Assembly (NCBI GenBank): GCA_020091685.1
Contig: CM034606.1
Span: forward strand, 14,307,695-14,371,694
DNA: 64,000 bases
Source: Lutjanus erythropterus
Taxonomy: Eukaryota > Chordata > Actinopteri > Lutjaniformes > Lutjanidae
Reading direction: 5' to 3'
Shown: positions 1-14,000 of the stretch, one piece after another
How the letters are laid out: each line of letters starts with the position of its first letter
Position numbering within the stretch: position 1 is the first letter of the stretch
The notes under the pieces: model-generated
Told to the model about the DNA's origin: nothing
What the model saw: the letters and a program-made list of their open reading frames with translations, nothing else
Database searches by the model: none
Translations under genes and position numbers: made by a program

Positions 1-311
1 AATGACAGATGAATCCAATTACATCTGATACTGAGAAAACAAACAAAAAAAATGATTATGTTTTGTCACGAGGTTCACTCACTGAGCAACTAGGACGTAT
101 ACAGATAATAGCAAACAAATCATTTTTTGTGATGGCTGTTCCAAACTTTGTAACAGGAGGAGCTTTGATATGAATTTGTCGTTATTTTGTCTCCCCAGTA
201 ATACATGGAGTCCATGACCTTTTTAAGGGTAGAAAATAAGCAGTAATAATTTAAACGACTGATTAAATAATTCATGAATGTAAGTTTTTATAATTAAAGA
301 GATAGCAAATA

Positions 312-936
312 AGAGCTGAACGATATGCTAAAAAATGTATCGTATTGCGTTTTCTGTGACAGATTCAGATTCAGGATTTTAGTGGGAATGGTAATTTTCG
401 CATTTCATTTTCACTGAAGAAAATACAACATGCTGATAATGTGATTTGGGTAGAATGTTTTTTTCTAGATAATGTGACATATCTGACCTTTATCAGACTA
501 TCCTTATTAATGATGTATAAATTATTCATAATTAGGTTGTAAACATGTCATGAATCATTAATAAGCTGTTACAACACATTTCATATAACGTGCAACTATG
601 ATCTGTTTGCCAAATGGTGAGCCATATGTTTTGTACTGTTAAGCCTCAGATCTCATTGCTTACTGAATTTATTTTGCTTTCTCCAGCAGCCAGCATATAA
701 CCACCGTCTGCATCTGAATAGCCAGAAAGTTTAACTGGGCATCAAATTTACCTATCAAATTACCAGATTCATACACTAAGGCTTTGGCAGTAATAATGCT
801 CACTTTTCAATCTATTTAATAACCTAATTATAAACCATTTATGAATTGTTTATAAATGTAGGCTTATTGTCTTATGAAGTGATGGATTTGGGCCATATTG
901 TGATTTTGATAGTATTTTGATGAATTGTTCAGCTCT
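312..936. mobile_element. Non-autonomous DNA element with inverted ends (AGAGCTGAACRAT)
   Basis: The left end AGAGCTGAACGATAT is matched by the reverse complement of the right end (attgttcagctct, ending at 936). Both ends continue into runs with ATCGTATTGCG-like or ATCACAATATGG-like words. This resembles the common teleost GCTGAACGATAT repeat that ends in inverted copies. It is about 625 bp and no transposase is visible. Target-site duplications were not clear. Confidence 0.5.
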
Positions 937-2404
937 ACTGTAAATGCATTATTCTGGAAGCACTGGTCTACATATTATTGGCTGGTTATGAGTCGATTGC
1001 TTGGATTCTCTTAATCTGAGCATTTTCTTGTCTTTCCATTTCTTCCACTGGAGTACAAACTAATTTGGGTCCATATGTGATGGGTCTACTCATTGGAGCA
1101 TACAAATAGGCTTTTTGCAGGATGCTTTCCACTCCAAAAAGCACTGTTGTAGCAGCAGTACAGTACACACACATACTGTGCTGCACATATCATGTCACAT
1201 TACACACATTTTAGACCAGGAATCTTTTACAGTCCTCTTAGGGTAAAAATACACTATATAGAAATATCAGATGTCTTCAAGCATTTGCAGTGAATGATCA
1301 CTTTAAGTCAAACAAGGATAAAAGTGTATCTCTGATCCCATGAATAGTTTCTCCAGGTTACTGCAATGTGCTGTAATGTACTGACTGAATGGCTTCAGTG
1401 TGAGTGGGTGTCATTCAGTCCTTTTAATGCATTTCCAGGCTGCATAGATAATCATTTATAATGCCATTCCCCTGTAGGGGTCCAAGCATGAAATGCTGGA
1501 AAAATGAACAGAATTTTTTAATACATGTAATTGAAGTATTTAATGTACAAAATAGCACCTTGTAATTCGTACTTACAGGAACAGGATCAGGAATCTTAAT
1601 GTATTTTGTATTAAAATATGTTAAAGCTCAGTATTTTTAATCTTTTGAAATGCTGAAAATACATTCCCGCTAATTCCCCTAACTCTGCTGCTCACTGAGT
1701 GCATTTGATTTGCAGCCCAGTTTACACTGTCTCCAGTGCATCAGTCCAAGAGTAACAATTTTATATTTAGTTTTTAACATTCTTCATTGAGCTTAAATTA
1801 CCCTCAAGTGTGCACCCTGGGGTGCAAATAGAGCACACTCGGTCAGTAGCTCAGTCTTCTGCAACTGATAGGTCAGTGAGGAGGTGGGCGCAGAGGGAAA
1901 TACGATAATTGACCTTTTTTTCTTGCTAATTGACAGTATGGCCAACACATTGCTGTAGCAGCAGCTGTACATTTAAAAGGAGTTTAAATGATTTAAATTA
2001 TGGTAATGCCCCTTATTACTCATTTAGCTCACTTTACTGGGCAACCACATGCATGTAATGCTGAGCTGCTTCCTCACATGAGCGGCACATTGCATTTTTT
2101 AATGTTAAGCTTTCACACGGGAGAAATAGAGTCAAGTTAAATTCATTATGCAAGGGGCTGCTTAACCTACGAACAGTTGAGGACATGAGTAACCCAACAG
2201 AAGATAAAACGATAGCCTGACTACTTCTTTATTGACTTGTGCTTTTGTGGTTTCAGTGGGTTTTTTTTTTTGCAATATTATTATTATTATATTGTTATTG
2301 TTGTTATGTGTTAGCAATTAAATCCAGATTTGATGGGGTTTAGATTAGGTCTAGATATGTGTTGCATCTGCATCTCTCCCATAGTTTCCTGATGTCTCTG
2401 GGGG

Positions 2405-2634
2405 CTATTGGGGCTCAAGGTAAAGCTGGTCGTCCACTAATCAGAAGATTTGTGGTTTGATCCCCGGCTCCTCCATTCCACATGTCAAACTGTCCTTGAG
2501 CAAGATACTGAACCCCAAGTTGCCCCAGTGGTTGTCCCATGTGTATTGATGTGTGTGCAAATGTGTGAATTTAAAGCACTTTGAGTGGTCAGTAGACTAG
2601 AAAAGTGTCACATAAAATCAGTTGGCAGTCCATA
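2405..2634 (+). repeat. tRNA-derived SINE-like teleost repeat
   Basis: Contains ggtttgatccccggctcc (from 2454), close to a Pol III B box, after a diverged tRNA-like head. It is followed by the characteristic words ccttgagcaagatactgaacccc and aaagcactttgagtggtcagtagactagaaaag. These match, from memory, a very abundant fish short retroposon that ends just before GCAGTCCAT. The copy is diverged and shortened in its middle. It is not a functional tRNA. Confidence 0.65.
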
Positions 2635-3269
2635 TCTAGAACCAATCTATACAGTAATGGCAGGAGCATATTAGTTAGTTCAACCAGCAGTGAGATGTTG
2701 CTCTTCTGTAGATTTGGTTTATCAAAGATGTTAGCAAGCAGAAACATCGGTAGGTCAGAGCGCCATGTTTAACTGCATATCATTAAATATTACAGTGATA
2801 GCACAAAGTGACAACAGCAGTAAACAAATCTGCAGATTTTACATGTCTTTGCAGTTCATATCATAACTGCCACTTGTCTACATGGAAGTGACTGTTGTTA
2901 ACACAATGTCTCAATGACCCAGTATGTATACCTGTGACAAAGGGAAAATACAAAAAACACATGACAAAATGTCCCAGTGTCTCTTGTGATTGTAGGATTT
3001 ATTATTGCATGGTTATTTTAAGACTATATATAAAATGACGGAAAAGTCCAATGATAAAATATATGCTGAATTTAGACTGCATTCATTATTTACATTGACT
3101 GAGTTGCTCATGACTCATTCATGGCTGTTGAATAAGCTCATCAGCAGTGAGTGAAATATTTCTACTCTTTTGTCAGGAACATTCATGTCAGTTATTGCAG
3201 AGTTTGACTATGACAAAGTTGGCAGTGAAGACACAAACACAAGGTGGGCTATACTGTGTCTGTCTCAAA

Positions 3270-3840
3270 ATATTCAATTCAATTCAACTTTATTGTCACT
3301 AACACAATGTGAAGGCACAGGGGTGGCTTGGGGGTGACATAGGTACACACAAGCATAAAATCAAATCAAATAAATAAAAATAAAGATATAAGAATAGCAA
3401 CATAATACAAACTTCTATGTACTTGAATGAGGTAGTATATCTCTCAGTTGTGTAATAAAGCTGAGACTGTGGACATAACAGTAGTGAAAAAAGTGAAAAA
3501 AAACTTGGCATTAGCGCAAAAGTGTCTGTAAAGGTTCTCTAAAGTACTGCAAACCACAAAAGAAACATGCATTTTAGATGAATGAGATGTTTACTCTTTA
3601 AAATAACATCATAAAAAAAATCAGCATGTTGTTGCTATTGAATTGAAATGTACATGATGCAGTCGTTTCTGTGTGGAAGTTATTGTGAACAAACATTGTG
3701 ACTGGCTCTATAGATCAGTGCAAATGGCATTTAAATATGGCAGTAGAACAGAAAGAGAGTCATTAGTAGAGCTCAGCGGGGTGCCATGTTCAAATGGGTT
3801 CAGCTTGGGGGAGGAAGCTGTTTCTGAGCTTGGTAGATGA
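3270..3840. repeat. Diverged retroposon-tail repeat (TTCAATTCAACTTTATTGTCACT)
   Basis: Starts with tandem attcaattcaattcaactttattgtcac words at 3271 and closes near 3807-3840 with ggaggaagctgtttctgagcttggt. Both are hallmarks, from memory, of a dispersed fish repeat resembling a LINE 3' region. The middle is A-rich and strongly diverged. No coding part remains. Confidence 0.45.
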
Positions 3841-4904
3841 TAAATATGTGTATGTATGTATGTAAATAAATCCTAATTGTAGCTGAATGCAATGTGTTTG
3901 GTTGATGTGTGCTTGCTTGGCTACCAAAGTTGTATCTCATGCAGAGTTGTAGCACTCAGAATTCATGTCAGAAACGACAGGAAATCTGTCCAAAGCGGCT
4001 TAGACTACTTAGACTACATAAAGACATTATAGGCATGATGGTAAATTCTATTGTCAGCAGTGATAATGCCATGTCTTACCTGCTGCAGAACCACACACTG
4101 TGTTATGTAACCAAAGCTGTAGCCAAAGCGGTAACATCATCACCAACAGGTCTTACTGTATTTCATGCCTACACCACTGCGAAGCCACTTTAACACCACA
4201 GCCACAGAAGTTGGCTTTCAACTTTACATTAAATATTTCCTTAGCTCAGCTTGCCATCCACATTAGTCGGGTCTCTGTGGTTAAGTCATTGTGGTCTCTG
4301 AAGGGTTTCTGTCTGCTTTCATCTTAAAAGATGCATGAGGGAGGGAGAGACGGAGAGAGGGAGTGCAGGGAGATATAGGAAGCAAGGGGGCTCTCTTTGA
4401 AGGAAACTGCAATATGCTTTATTACTTTTCACCCAACAGTGCCAGACTTGGAGTTGGGATGAAATCAGTAACGAGAGGTCATTGTGCTGTTGAGAGAGTT
4501 TCCCTCTGGCATGTCAGTGCTGTAGCTTGCTTCTGTGTGATTTAGAAATATGTCTGGAAAATTTGTCCTACATTTCAGTATCTGTGAGAGAATCTGTAAA
4601 AGATAACCAAGTGGTTCACAGAAACTGTCGTTACCTGGGTGATAGCTATCATCTCAGTAAAAAAAAAAAGTAGACTGTAAAGATTAAAAATAAAAAAGGG
4701 GGCAAGGAACACCTGTGATGTGTGCCAGCTGATTCAGTTTGAAAATTGCTTCTGAAAAGGAAAGATCTGGGAGCCACTGGATCAGCACATGTGCTATCTT
4801 GTCTCCCTGCTGATAGGCATCAAACAATCTTGGTTTCAAAGGGAAGAAAATCCATATTTTATGTATCCACTATCATCACTTGCATCACTCTAAATTGCGC
4901 CGTA

Positions 4905-4967
4905 TTGTCCTTTGTGTGCTTTTATTCCAGATAAATTCCACCTGGCGTCTCCACTCCTTCGACAGCC
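4905..4967 (+). promoter_or_regulatory. Probable 5' UTR splice acceptor and leader ahead of the gabrp ATG
   Basis: The tract tgtcctttgtgtgcttttattccag ends at 4930, 37 nt before the ATG. It has the pyrimidine run and AG of a vertebrate 3' splice site. If used, the translated exon is preceded by at least one untranslated exon further upstream, and the promoter lies outside this spot. I could not identify a TATA box or the upstream exon itself. This is inference from splice-site shape only. Confidence 0.4.
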
Positions 4968-5020
4968 ATGGCTTTCTCTGCATCAGGAGCAACCGTGTTC
5001 ACCATCCTCCTCATTAGCAG
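4968..5020 (+). CDS. gabrp: gabrp-like coding exon 1 (start codon, signal peptide)
   Basis: The ATG sits in a good context (G at -3, G at +4) and begins [17 protein letters not shown], a short hydrophobic signal-peptide core. The exon ends AG before gtaag, leaving two bases of an Arg codon. Exon 2 begins with G, so the codon closes as AGG and the frame runs on without adjustment. No intervening exon is needed across the 25-kb intron, although a skipped microexon cannot be excluded by eye. The pyrimidine-rich stretch ending ttttattccag at 4930 looks like a splice acceptor, so this exon probably starts near 4931 with 37 nt of 5' UTR. Confidence 0.8.
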
Positions 5021-8000
5021 GTAAGACTGCTTACAGAAGGAGAAATACAACCGCTGGGATCTGCAGCCACAATACCATCTTAAGAGGCAGGAAGCATAAT
5101 CAAGTCATGTCAGATTATAATGCGTACCACCCGGTGCCACCAATGCTTTGTATGCAATGATCTGGGGAGAAGATAGAGGCACTCAGTTATATCATTTTCC
5201 CATGAACCATCAATACTTGATAACAAGTCCCCGTGCACCAGACGAGAAGCCCTGAGATGCCATTGCCACATCCATCTGCTGAGCAGAACCAATGAGGCAG
5301 GATCCAGCATCACATGTATCAGTCATTGCACACAATTGGTGTTATAATCCCTGCAGAGGTCATATGGAGAGAATGATGGGATGTTTTGGTGCACATTTTG
5401 TCTGTTACCGTGAAGAGAAGCCTCTCCTCTTCTTGCAGTTTATTTTCAAAGCACAGAATGCACTTTGCACATTTTAGATAAGGCAAACCCTCTGGGTCTC
5501 ACTGAATCCTGCAATAAGATATTCTCTGTATAGTGCAGCGCTTCTTTGCACAATCAGCTCTGGGATTAATGTGCTATAGCAGGTTTGCTGCTACACTAGA
5601 GTGCTGCTGAATGCATCTCCTTATAGGCATGTGCAGACACCATTTACAAGATGTTGACCGTTCAAACATGGAATTAATTAATGTCATGAATCTGTGAGCT
5701 TTCAAAGACTTACTTTTGAACTGATCGCCATTTTGTTTCAGTGAATCTTCTGCATGTAATGACAAAACATGACAGTCAAGGCTGAGAAAGTCTTAAGAAT
5801 ACACATCTGTGCCAGAATTTGTCTGTTCAGGTGCTACAGATTCAATACTCACTTCCAAAAAACTTCATACCCATAAAGGTCCTGAACTTATAAAAGGTCT
5901 TCAAACTTCCACTTTCTAGAAACCGGTCCCTCTCTCTATTCAGGTGTGTCTGGATAATTCTAGATTGGGTGTAATTATCATTTGGTCTATCCAGTGTAGG
6001 ACTGGGCAATACAGTGTATAAATATCTTGATATTTTTAGTCTATTCTGGAATATGATACACACATTTTCTCTATAAAACCAAATGAATTTATGCAGGCAG
6101 GGTTTGTTTAGGCTTTAATTCACATCCATTTTAGACCCATGGTAACCTCAATTCAGATGTACATATGTACAGTAACAATAATGTTGATGAGGACTGCAGG
6201 CAGAGAGCCTGAGGTTTTGCCTTGTAATGCTCAGCCTCTTTGGCTTGTGTTCCTGCACGCAACTGGAAACAGATTTTTTTTTCCTTGTGTTTAGTGCAGA
6301 GATGAGCAGCCCACCGTAGAAAAAGGGGCATTTTAAAAAATTCAAGATAAATTTAGTGAAGAGTGACCGTTTTACCTTGTAGTCTGGTTGTGGTAGGGTA
6401 GGATTCTACGATACGTGCAAGGATAATTTTAGGATAGTTTAAAATAAATTAGTTTTTGCTATTGTGAGGATAAAAATCCTGCTCAGTATGCCTCCTAATT
6501 TTCATTTCCATGGCTCCTTTTGACAGAGTTATAGATTATTGTTATAAACTAGCTGTGTATAATTTAATGATGGAAATTCAGTGATTGTGAACAACTCAAT
6601 ATGTAATTGCTATGACCTTCTTGACACTGTGTGTATGAAGACCCTGGAAAGTTGATTTGCCATAACTGCAGCCCATCAGTAAACCCTTTCAGCATGAGGT
6701 TCTCAGCTCAGGAGGCTCGATAGCTTTAGTGATTAAGAAAGACCGCTTTCCCTTTGCCAGTGGAATACAAATGCTCTACAACCATTTTCACCAACGTATA
6801 TGGCCACATTATTAACCCGGCAGCTTTATGAACATGACCTATGACCCTGACAATGCTGGAACTGCCAGGACCCTCACCTCATCTTACGGCAAACGAGCGC
6901 CTTGTTCCAGGTCACAAGCAACATTAACTCATAAACGGCCATGAAAGTCTCACATTCATCTGTCAGAAAAGGCTCTCAGGGACACGAATGGACTGCTTGA
7001 ACTCTGTGCAAAGACTGATGCCTTGCTTCATGCTGAAGATACAATATAACATCGATGTGGCTGAATTCCATAATGGCACATTGGTGCTCGAGTGTCAATC
7101 CAGCCTCTGCTAACTTCCTGCTCCTGTGTTCATGTGGCTCTCAGTGAAAAGCCTGGCAGCACTGGAGCATTGTTTTTCTCCCCGAGTCGAAAGCGCAAAG
7201 CAAGAAATTCAAGAGGAGAGGCTGAGGATCACAGCTGAGCTTGTGTTTTTTTTTTTTTTTTTAAACTTGCTTTAAAAAAACATGAATTCGTCATCTGAGG
7301 CAGTCAGCCATGGAAGTGGCTGGCATACAAAGTATTTACTGATTGTTGACTAAACATGGCAGTGGTACAGACCACGTATAGGCTTTAAAGTCAGTTTAAA
7401 TTTTTACGTATCGATTCATGTGCTCTAATTTTAACTGTGATCTTATTGTGGCTGGCGTCTTTTGCAAGAGAGCTTGCAGCAAGAACAAAAAGAAGATGCA
7501 GCAGGAAAAACAAAGCAGCAGAAAATTAGAGTTGCGGTAAACCGGCAGCATGATCAACTTTAAATTAAAGATTTTATTTCCGGAGAAAAACAAGCAAAAC
7601 AATAAATGGGACAGTTGTAAAATCTAATTGACAGCTCGCTAAGCCTTGCCACATTCATTATTGTTTCTGGGTTTAGAAAGGCTTTAAAAAAACCTCTTCA
7701 AATGCAAAGTATCACCCTTACTAGTGCATTACACACACATCTGGCTATTTATGGTTGCTAAACCATAATTAGACAATTACTGTTCATGGGAGGAGTTTAG
7801 CCTAATTAGTATAATCCATGATAAAGTCTAAAATTTATTAAAAAATCTCAAGGAAGTATTCTATAAAGCCCTCCTTTAATTAGCAATTATCTGATTAACT
7901 GTGAATGTCTTTGTTTAAATAGTCTCCGGGTAGAATGGGTATATTTATATAACATAACAGCATCCCTCTGCAAGTCCTCTAGCAACCCATCTTTACAAAC

Positions 8001-11000
8001 CCCGGCTTGATTTCTTATTTAATCTCTCAACTGAGGCGAAATAATATAAAGTAACACGATAATACTGCATATAGGAACCAATGGTTTCGCAGCACTGGAT
8101 ACAGAAAGCATGGATAAAAATGTGCTGAAGCCTATTACAGGCAGATTAAAGGCTTACACTATGCTTTTCATGTGTTTACTGGAGAGACATGACTTCCTCC
8201 TCCTGTATGGAAGTCCATTACATGTCAGCTTTTTTTTTTATTGATTGTCACTGGAGAGATTAGCGTACCCGTGTGCTCAGATAATTACATGACTGAATTG
8301 TCTCAAACCTGGCACCACAAAAGGCAACATTTTAGAGGTTCGTGAGGAGAAATAATTGGCTTGAGAGGATACTGTACTGTATGCTTTGTTTTTTCTATGT
8401 TTAAGAGGAAATAAATAGCGGTTTTAGTGTCACTTATCAAAACGACTTCATCGTGTCTGTGAGGAGTTGTTACAGGAGAAATACCGAATATATTTACTGT
8501 GCTAAATCATAAAATTACCTTCATATGTCATTCGAGATTAAGGAAACATGTTGAGTTGAAATACCGGCCTCTCTGACAACAATGCTACAGCCAGCATGTT
8601 TTGAAATTTCCACTCAGGGCTGGAACAACTGGTTTTGTTTGCCTGTTTCACTTTATCTGGACTTAAAATTAATGCAGAATGTTTGCTGTTCATTAGTTGT
8701 AATCAGTATCAATAACTTTTTAGAAGGAGCAGATGTTTATAACTTTTAAATTGAGCAATGTGTAAACAGGTTCTGGCAGGCAGTAAGACACAGCAAGTCT
8801 TTAGCTTTATATTGACAGACAACTGATAGTTATAAACAGCAGATCAATCTACAATGTAGGACTTGTCATGTCAAAATATATTGTTGTATATTGTTCTCCT
8901 GCAGCCACCCTGAGCTTCACATCTGGAGAGGAGGGGTTGAGGGGAAACAACTTTCTTCAACCATCCGTCATACACTGAATAGGGATTCAACCTATTTAAA
9001 ATACTGTTTATGACTCCAGCTCGCTATCTGGACTGCAGTACTCATTTTTGCACTCTAATGACTTAAATATTTCTCCTTTAGAGGTTGTGGATTAAAAGAA
9101 AATTTCAGTTCTGGGGATGTTCATTATTTTTACTATTAACTGAGAATCAGAGAACGTCTCTGCATGCAGTTTGAAGGTATGTTGAACTGTGAGCTTCCAG
9201 GAGATTGAATAAAAAGCTGAGATTTGACTCCTACAAGTGCTTTGGCACATTGATTTGGAAGAGTGATCCTCAATTTTACTGCTTCTGACAAGTTAATGCT
9301 TGAGGCAGCTCACATGTCACATGTCAAGGGTTACCAAAATAAAACAGCACTGACGTTTCAGAGCTGTATGCCATGACCCAGCTCAGATGAAGAATTTCCT
9401 ATTTGCAGCTTTAGAATTACGGCAGTTTTTCAGTTTCAGTGAATACTGCATTGTTAAATGCTCGGATTTTACACATGGTTCTCCATCTTCACCACTGAAG
9501 TGATTTTTAAAATTGTTGGTCCATCAGACTCTCTTGTGTCTGCAGGAGATGGGTCAAAGTAAGTCTTTAATAGAAAATGCTTAAACTTTTTTACTTAAAA
9601 AATGATGATGCCTTCTCTACTCAGAGTTAAATAATGAGACAATTGAGATTCTTTTAAATTCCACAAAATCTTTTCTCTTTACTACAGCGCCTGTTAGTAA
9701 TTGCCTCGCCTCGCCTATTTGAACTCCATAATTTATCATTTTCTGCAGCAAAGTGAACTGAAAACCACTTTTTCATGTTCATTAAGTTTAATTGTAGGTC
9801 CCCTATCTGGAACAATATCTCCCCTCTGTTGGGTTTCTCTGCCATTTCCATTTTCACAGCTGTTAGTCATGGTACCATTGTCACTTATATTTTCCCGCAG
9901 CAAGGATTTTCTCACTCTAGACCTGATTATACTACAGTGTTAAACTTCTTGAACCATGGGGCTGCATGTACATATTGGCCCCTTTATTTCTGTGAAGCAG
10001 CGTGTCGTCAACTCCTAACAGATTGCTGGGAAACAATTCACACAATTACGACCGCTATGATTTGTGAAAGGAAATGAAAATGTATTTTCTTGGGCATTTT
10101 TACAGCAGGAAGTTTCCCAGCGGACCTTGAACCTTTTGAAAAAACTCAGGACTGAATTCAGGTCTTTTCTCGACAGGGTTACACATATTCTTCTAAGCTG
10201 TGTCTTCTTTAACAATGATTGATGAAATTTACATGAGGAGTCGACTTCACTCCCTGCTGCAGTTGACCAAGGTGACAGATGTTCCCATTTAGAAGTGTAG
10301 GATTTGTAGGCACATGACTTCTAGTCTTTTCACGTCGTTTTAACAGTGAAAGTCATTTGAATTTTCTGAACTTAGGACATCCTTGCACTCGTTCATTGAC
10401 ATTCCCTTCTGTGTACTGGTGCTCTGTCCATCCCAGCATCCCCAGGAATTATGTTCAAGGTGGACAATTCAGCAGCTCACAGTTTATGCCCAGTGCCAAC
10501 GCAGGAAGAAGTGTGCCCACTAGCTAAACTGACAGGAAGACTGGCATCTACCCCTGATTTTTTCAAAACCAAGTCTTTTAGTTGCCTAGTTAATGTACCA
10601 CAACCACAACCTCTCTCTAAGCATAACTATTCATATACTGTAGAAAAAAGGAATTTAAAAGTGGAGTGAAGATTAAAAAGCCTCCTGAGAGAATATATTC
10701 ACATTCTTATTCTAAAAATACTCCGTTGTTTTTTTTTTTTTGTGAGGTTTGCTCATACAAGTTTTCCAAGTTGGATTCACCAAACTTTCTTTGTAGATTG
10801 CATCATTTAAAGAGTAGATGCTCACTTGAGTTTGTTTTACGGAAAATGATAAAGTTGACGTAGCCTAATTAGTTCAAGACCAATTAATAACACATACATT
10901 CTGCCTTTAGCATATATTGTGATAGATGAACGAAGAAGTGGTTCTAAATATGTGATCAATGTTTTTATGTTAATATAAACCATATAACATGTTGCCAATT

Positions 11001-14000
11001 TCTTGTTCAATACATCTAATAATTATTACAAGAAGTGTTGCAGCACTATGCTGAACACAAAAATGTTGTTTTCCTGTGTTTTCACAAACTCATTATTTTC
11101 GTGTACACACAATTTAGTAAAAATTAGTCAAAGTTTTATTTTTAGAGTGCAGGCACAGCATATTTGCAGACTTCCCAGAATGAGTTAAAACTCTCCCGAG
11201 GCCCTTCTTTTTTAGCTTGAAGAAAATATTTGATGGAAACTTTTGTGTGTCTCAAATACACTGTACGATAAGTCATGGTTGTTTGTTTTCACAATAATGA
11301 AAACCAACCATGCAAACCATGATTAAGGTTAGTACTAAATTCAGTCCCCACCCACTTACACTGAAAATTTAATATATTCACTGGAAGCAGTTCTACATAT
11401 TATCTTCGTGCCAATGCTGGAACAAAGTAACTCCAACAGGAGCAGCTGCAGCTCTGAGTTCTTTGTGTGAAATAAAGAACTGACTCTTCAAACTGAGAAA
11501 ATGTAAAAGGCAATCAAATCTGTACGTAATGTTTGTCATTACTCAGCCTATCTTCAGTTAACTTGCATTTTAAATTGAACCAGCTCAAAACTGTTAACTG
11601 GGCACATTCAAAATCGCGTGAGAGCTGTTTATAAGATGAGCGAGCGGCAGTTACGGTCCGTGCCCTAAAATTGCCGATAAGCCTGCCTGCTCCTCTCTGT
11701 TTGTGTACAAAAATGTTACCAAGTGTAACAGGAAGAACTACACACTGAGGAGGTGTGGGTTGTGCCGTTGGAAGTAATCATCAGAGAAAAACATTAAAAT
11801 TTAGCAGCGGGACTGAAAATAATTATGAAGCATTAATATTATAATAGTGCTGCCAACTGCTGCCAACCGTGACGTTTACTGTGACAGAAATAAAGCCGTG
11901 GTGGTTGGACAGCATGTCAGACGCTTTCTGTAGTGCAGTCTATTACTGATATGAGATGGACAGGGGGGTAGATATTAGACGAGACAGTATGATAACTGCT
12001 GGGGGCAACAGAGGATGATACTGGACAGTGTACCACAATGACCTGCATGAGAAATGTTTCTTATTCTGAACCGTAGAAGTTGCTGTGCTTAACTCATATG
12101 AAAAACAGAACAGTACTTCTGCATCAAGTCTGTTTTTGATTTATATTTTAGTTACTTACAGTATCATATTTAAACTTCTTTCAGACTATGGAATTGTTAT
12201 TCCTCAACGATTTTTCTGTGCTTTGAATTTTCTCTTAGGTACAGACTAAGTACAAGAAAACTGTGACAGAAAAAGACTTGAAGACAAAAAGCGATTCTTG
12301 TACAAGTCCCGCTGAATGTAGCAGATTTATCTGCAAATCATCTGCAGAATTGTGTGTTGATAGGGTTGCCCTGCCCCTACGCTTCATCACAAATGCAAAG
12401 CCTATTGAAAAAAAAGAAAAAAAAAAAAAAAAAAAGGATTTTTGCTTTTGTTAGCAGGACCAGAATACAGTCTGGAGATATTATTATATGTAATATCTTC
12501 TTTTAGATAGTGAATCGACATATCACTCAGCATTATAACTACACATCCAATTCATGACAAAATCCACCAAAGTTTTGAAAGTTACCATGTTTTCCAGACT
12601 GGCTCTGGCCCATGGTCTGACATATAAACTGGAAAGGTCAGCACTCCATCTCTTGGACGGCTTGAATGAAACACTGCGGTTACACTTACAGCCTGCAAAT
12701 TCCAGTCAGTCCAGTGTTCCAGTGGTTGAAACAGATTCATTTGTGAATTTAGATAAGTGATTCAGTATCCAATGGGAAAATTTAAAGAACTAAATCTGTA
12801 TGTACAGTATTCATACTCCTCCAAAGCTCCAAGGTCAATTTCATATTATAAGACTACAAAGCTGGAGCTAAGGATAAGACTCTTATTACCATGATAACAC
12901 TTTGTAGTGTCATTTTAATTAACACAAGCTGAGATCTTATTTTGGCCTTCCTTTGAGCTCCTAAAATCTCAGAGCTTGTAAAAGAAGATTTAATAAAGAA
13001 GCACACGCTTGCTTTAACGGGAATGTTACTGAAGCTGATAGCTTATCCCATTGGACAGGGACTCTAAACTCAAGATCATAGAGCTTTACTCTGCATCTCC
13101 TGCACCAACAGAACATCTATCTCAAGGTTAAAATCCACTTGCAAACTGATTGTCATGCATTCAGTTGTTTCACACGCCAGCTTAACAGCCTTCACTTTCT
13201 GATGATCCCAGGATTAAGTTCAAGACTAATAGTGTAATTGAATCATTATCTGAGGGCGCAGAAAGTTCAAGCTGAAAAACTTCAAAACATTTTTCAGATT
13301 TTGACTATTTGGCAGCATCTCTTACAGTCCCATTTCACACAACAATGAATAATCAGTCCATACAGGTTCTTCTTATAGTCTTAAATAGCTCTGTTAGTCC
13401 CCTAATAAAAAGTATTGATATGCAATCTGATCTCATTACCAACTTGTCATGTGCCGACAATTTGTCACCGCCCCTCAGTGAGACAGCCGCTAAAGGGTAT
13501 GTTGTGCTTCAGTAACAGACACCATGGGGTGGTGACAAATGTGACAAGTTGGGGTGAGAGTGGTGGACAATAGCGCGCAAGCTAAGAAGACATAAGTAAG
13601 TAAGACTATTAGAGTCTTCTTTAGTAGATGCTAACCACCACCTGCACACCTCCAGGCCTTCCTCCAAGCTAGCAAGTTGTACGAATAAGACCAGTTGGTC
13701 CAACCTCCACTGACTGCAGAGAGACCAAACTGATATCGACCAAGCAGCAACCTCCGGGGTTGAAAAATGAAGCCAACGCCAAAGTATCAAAAACTGCAGT
13801 TCCTCAAATGGCCACTGGAGGCAGGCTCCAATGCAACTCAGACCCCAAAGACCCCCATATTAATATGCCCATTTTGGCAGGAGAAATAAACATGTTTACA
13901 GCCTGGTATAAAAACAACTTTGGTCCCATTGAGATACTACGTTTCTTCAAATCTTTTTAATGTCAGTATTTTTAGCTTTTAACAACAAGGCATACTATTG

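Larger units (their letters stand above)
1..4904. other. Upstream intergenic (or 5' intron) sequence
   Basis: No gene of recognisable family is seen on either strand. Apart from the repeats listed separately (312-936, 2405-2634, 3270-3840) it is ordinary AT-rich sequence. It should contain the receptor promoter and any untranslated 5' exon, but I cannot place them. Short open frames here have no family signature. Confidence 0.5.

Noticed and set aside
2440-2470. Possible tRNA gene because of the B-box-like GGTTTGATCCCC
   Set aside because: No cloverleaf could be drawn around it; the downstream words identify a SINE-like repeat.
9654-10077. Overlapping open frames of 67-100 codons on both strands
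   Set aside because: Overlap in several frames, no domain, no splice or promoter logic; taken as chance.
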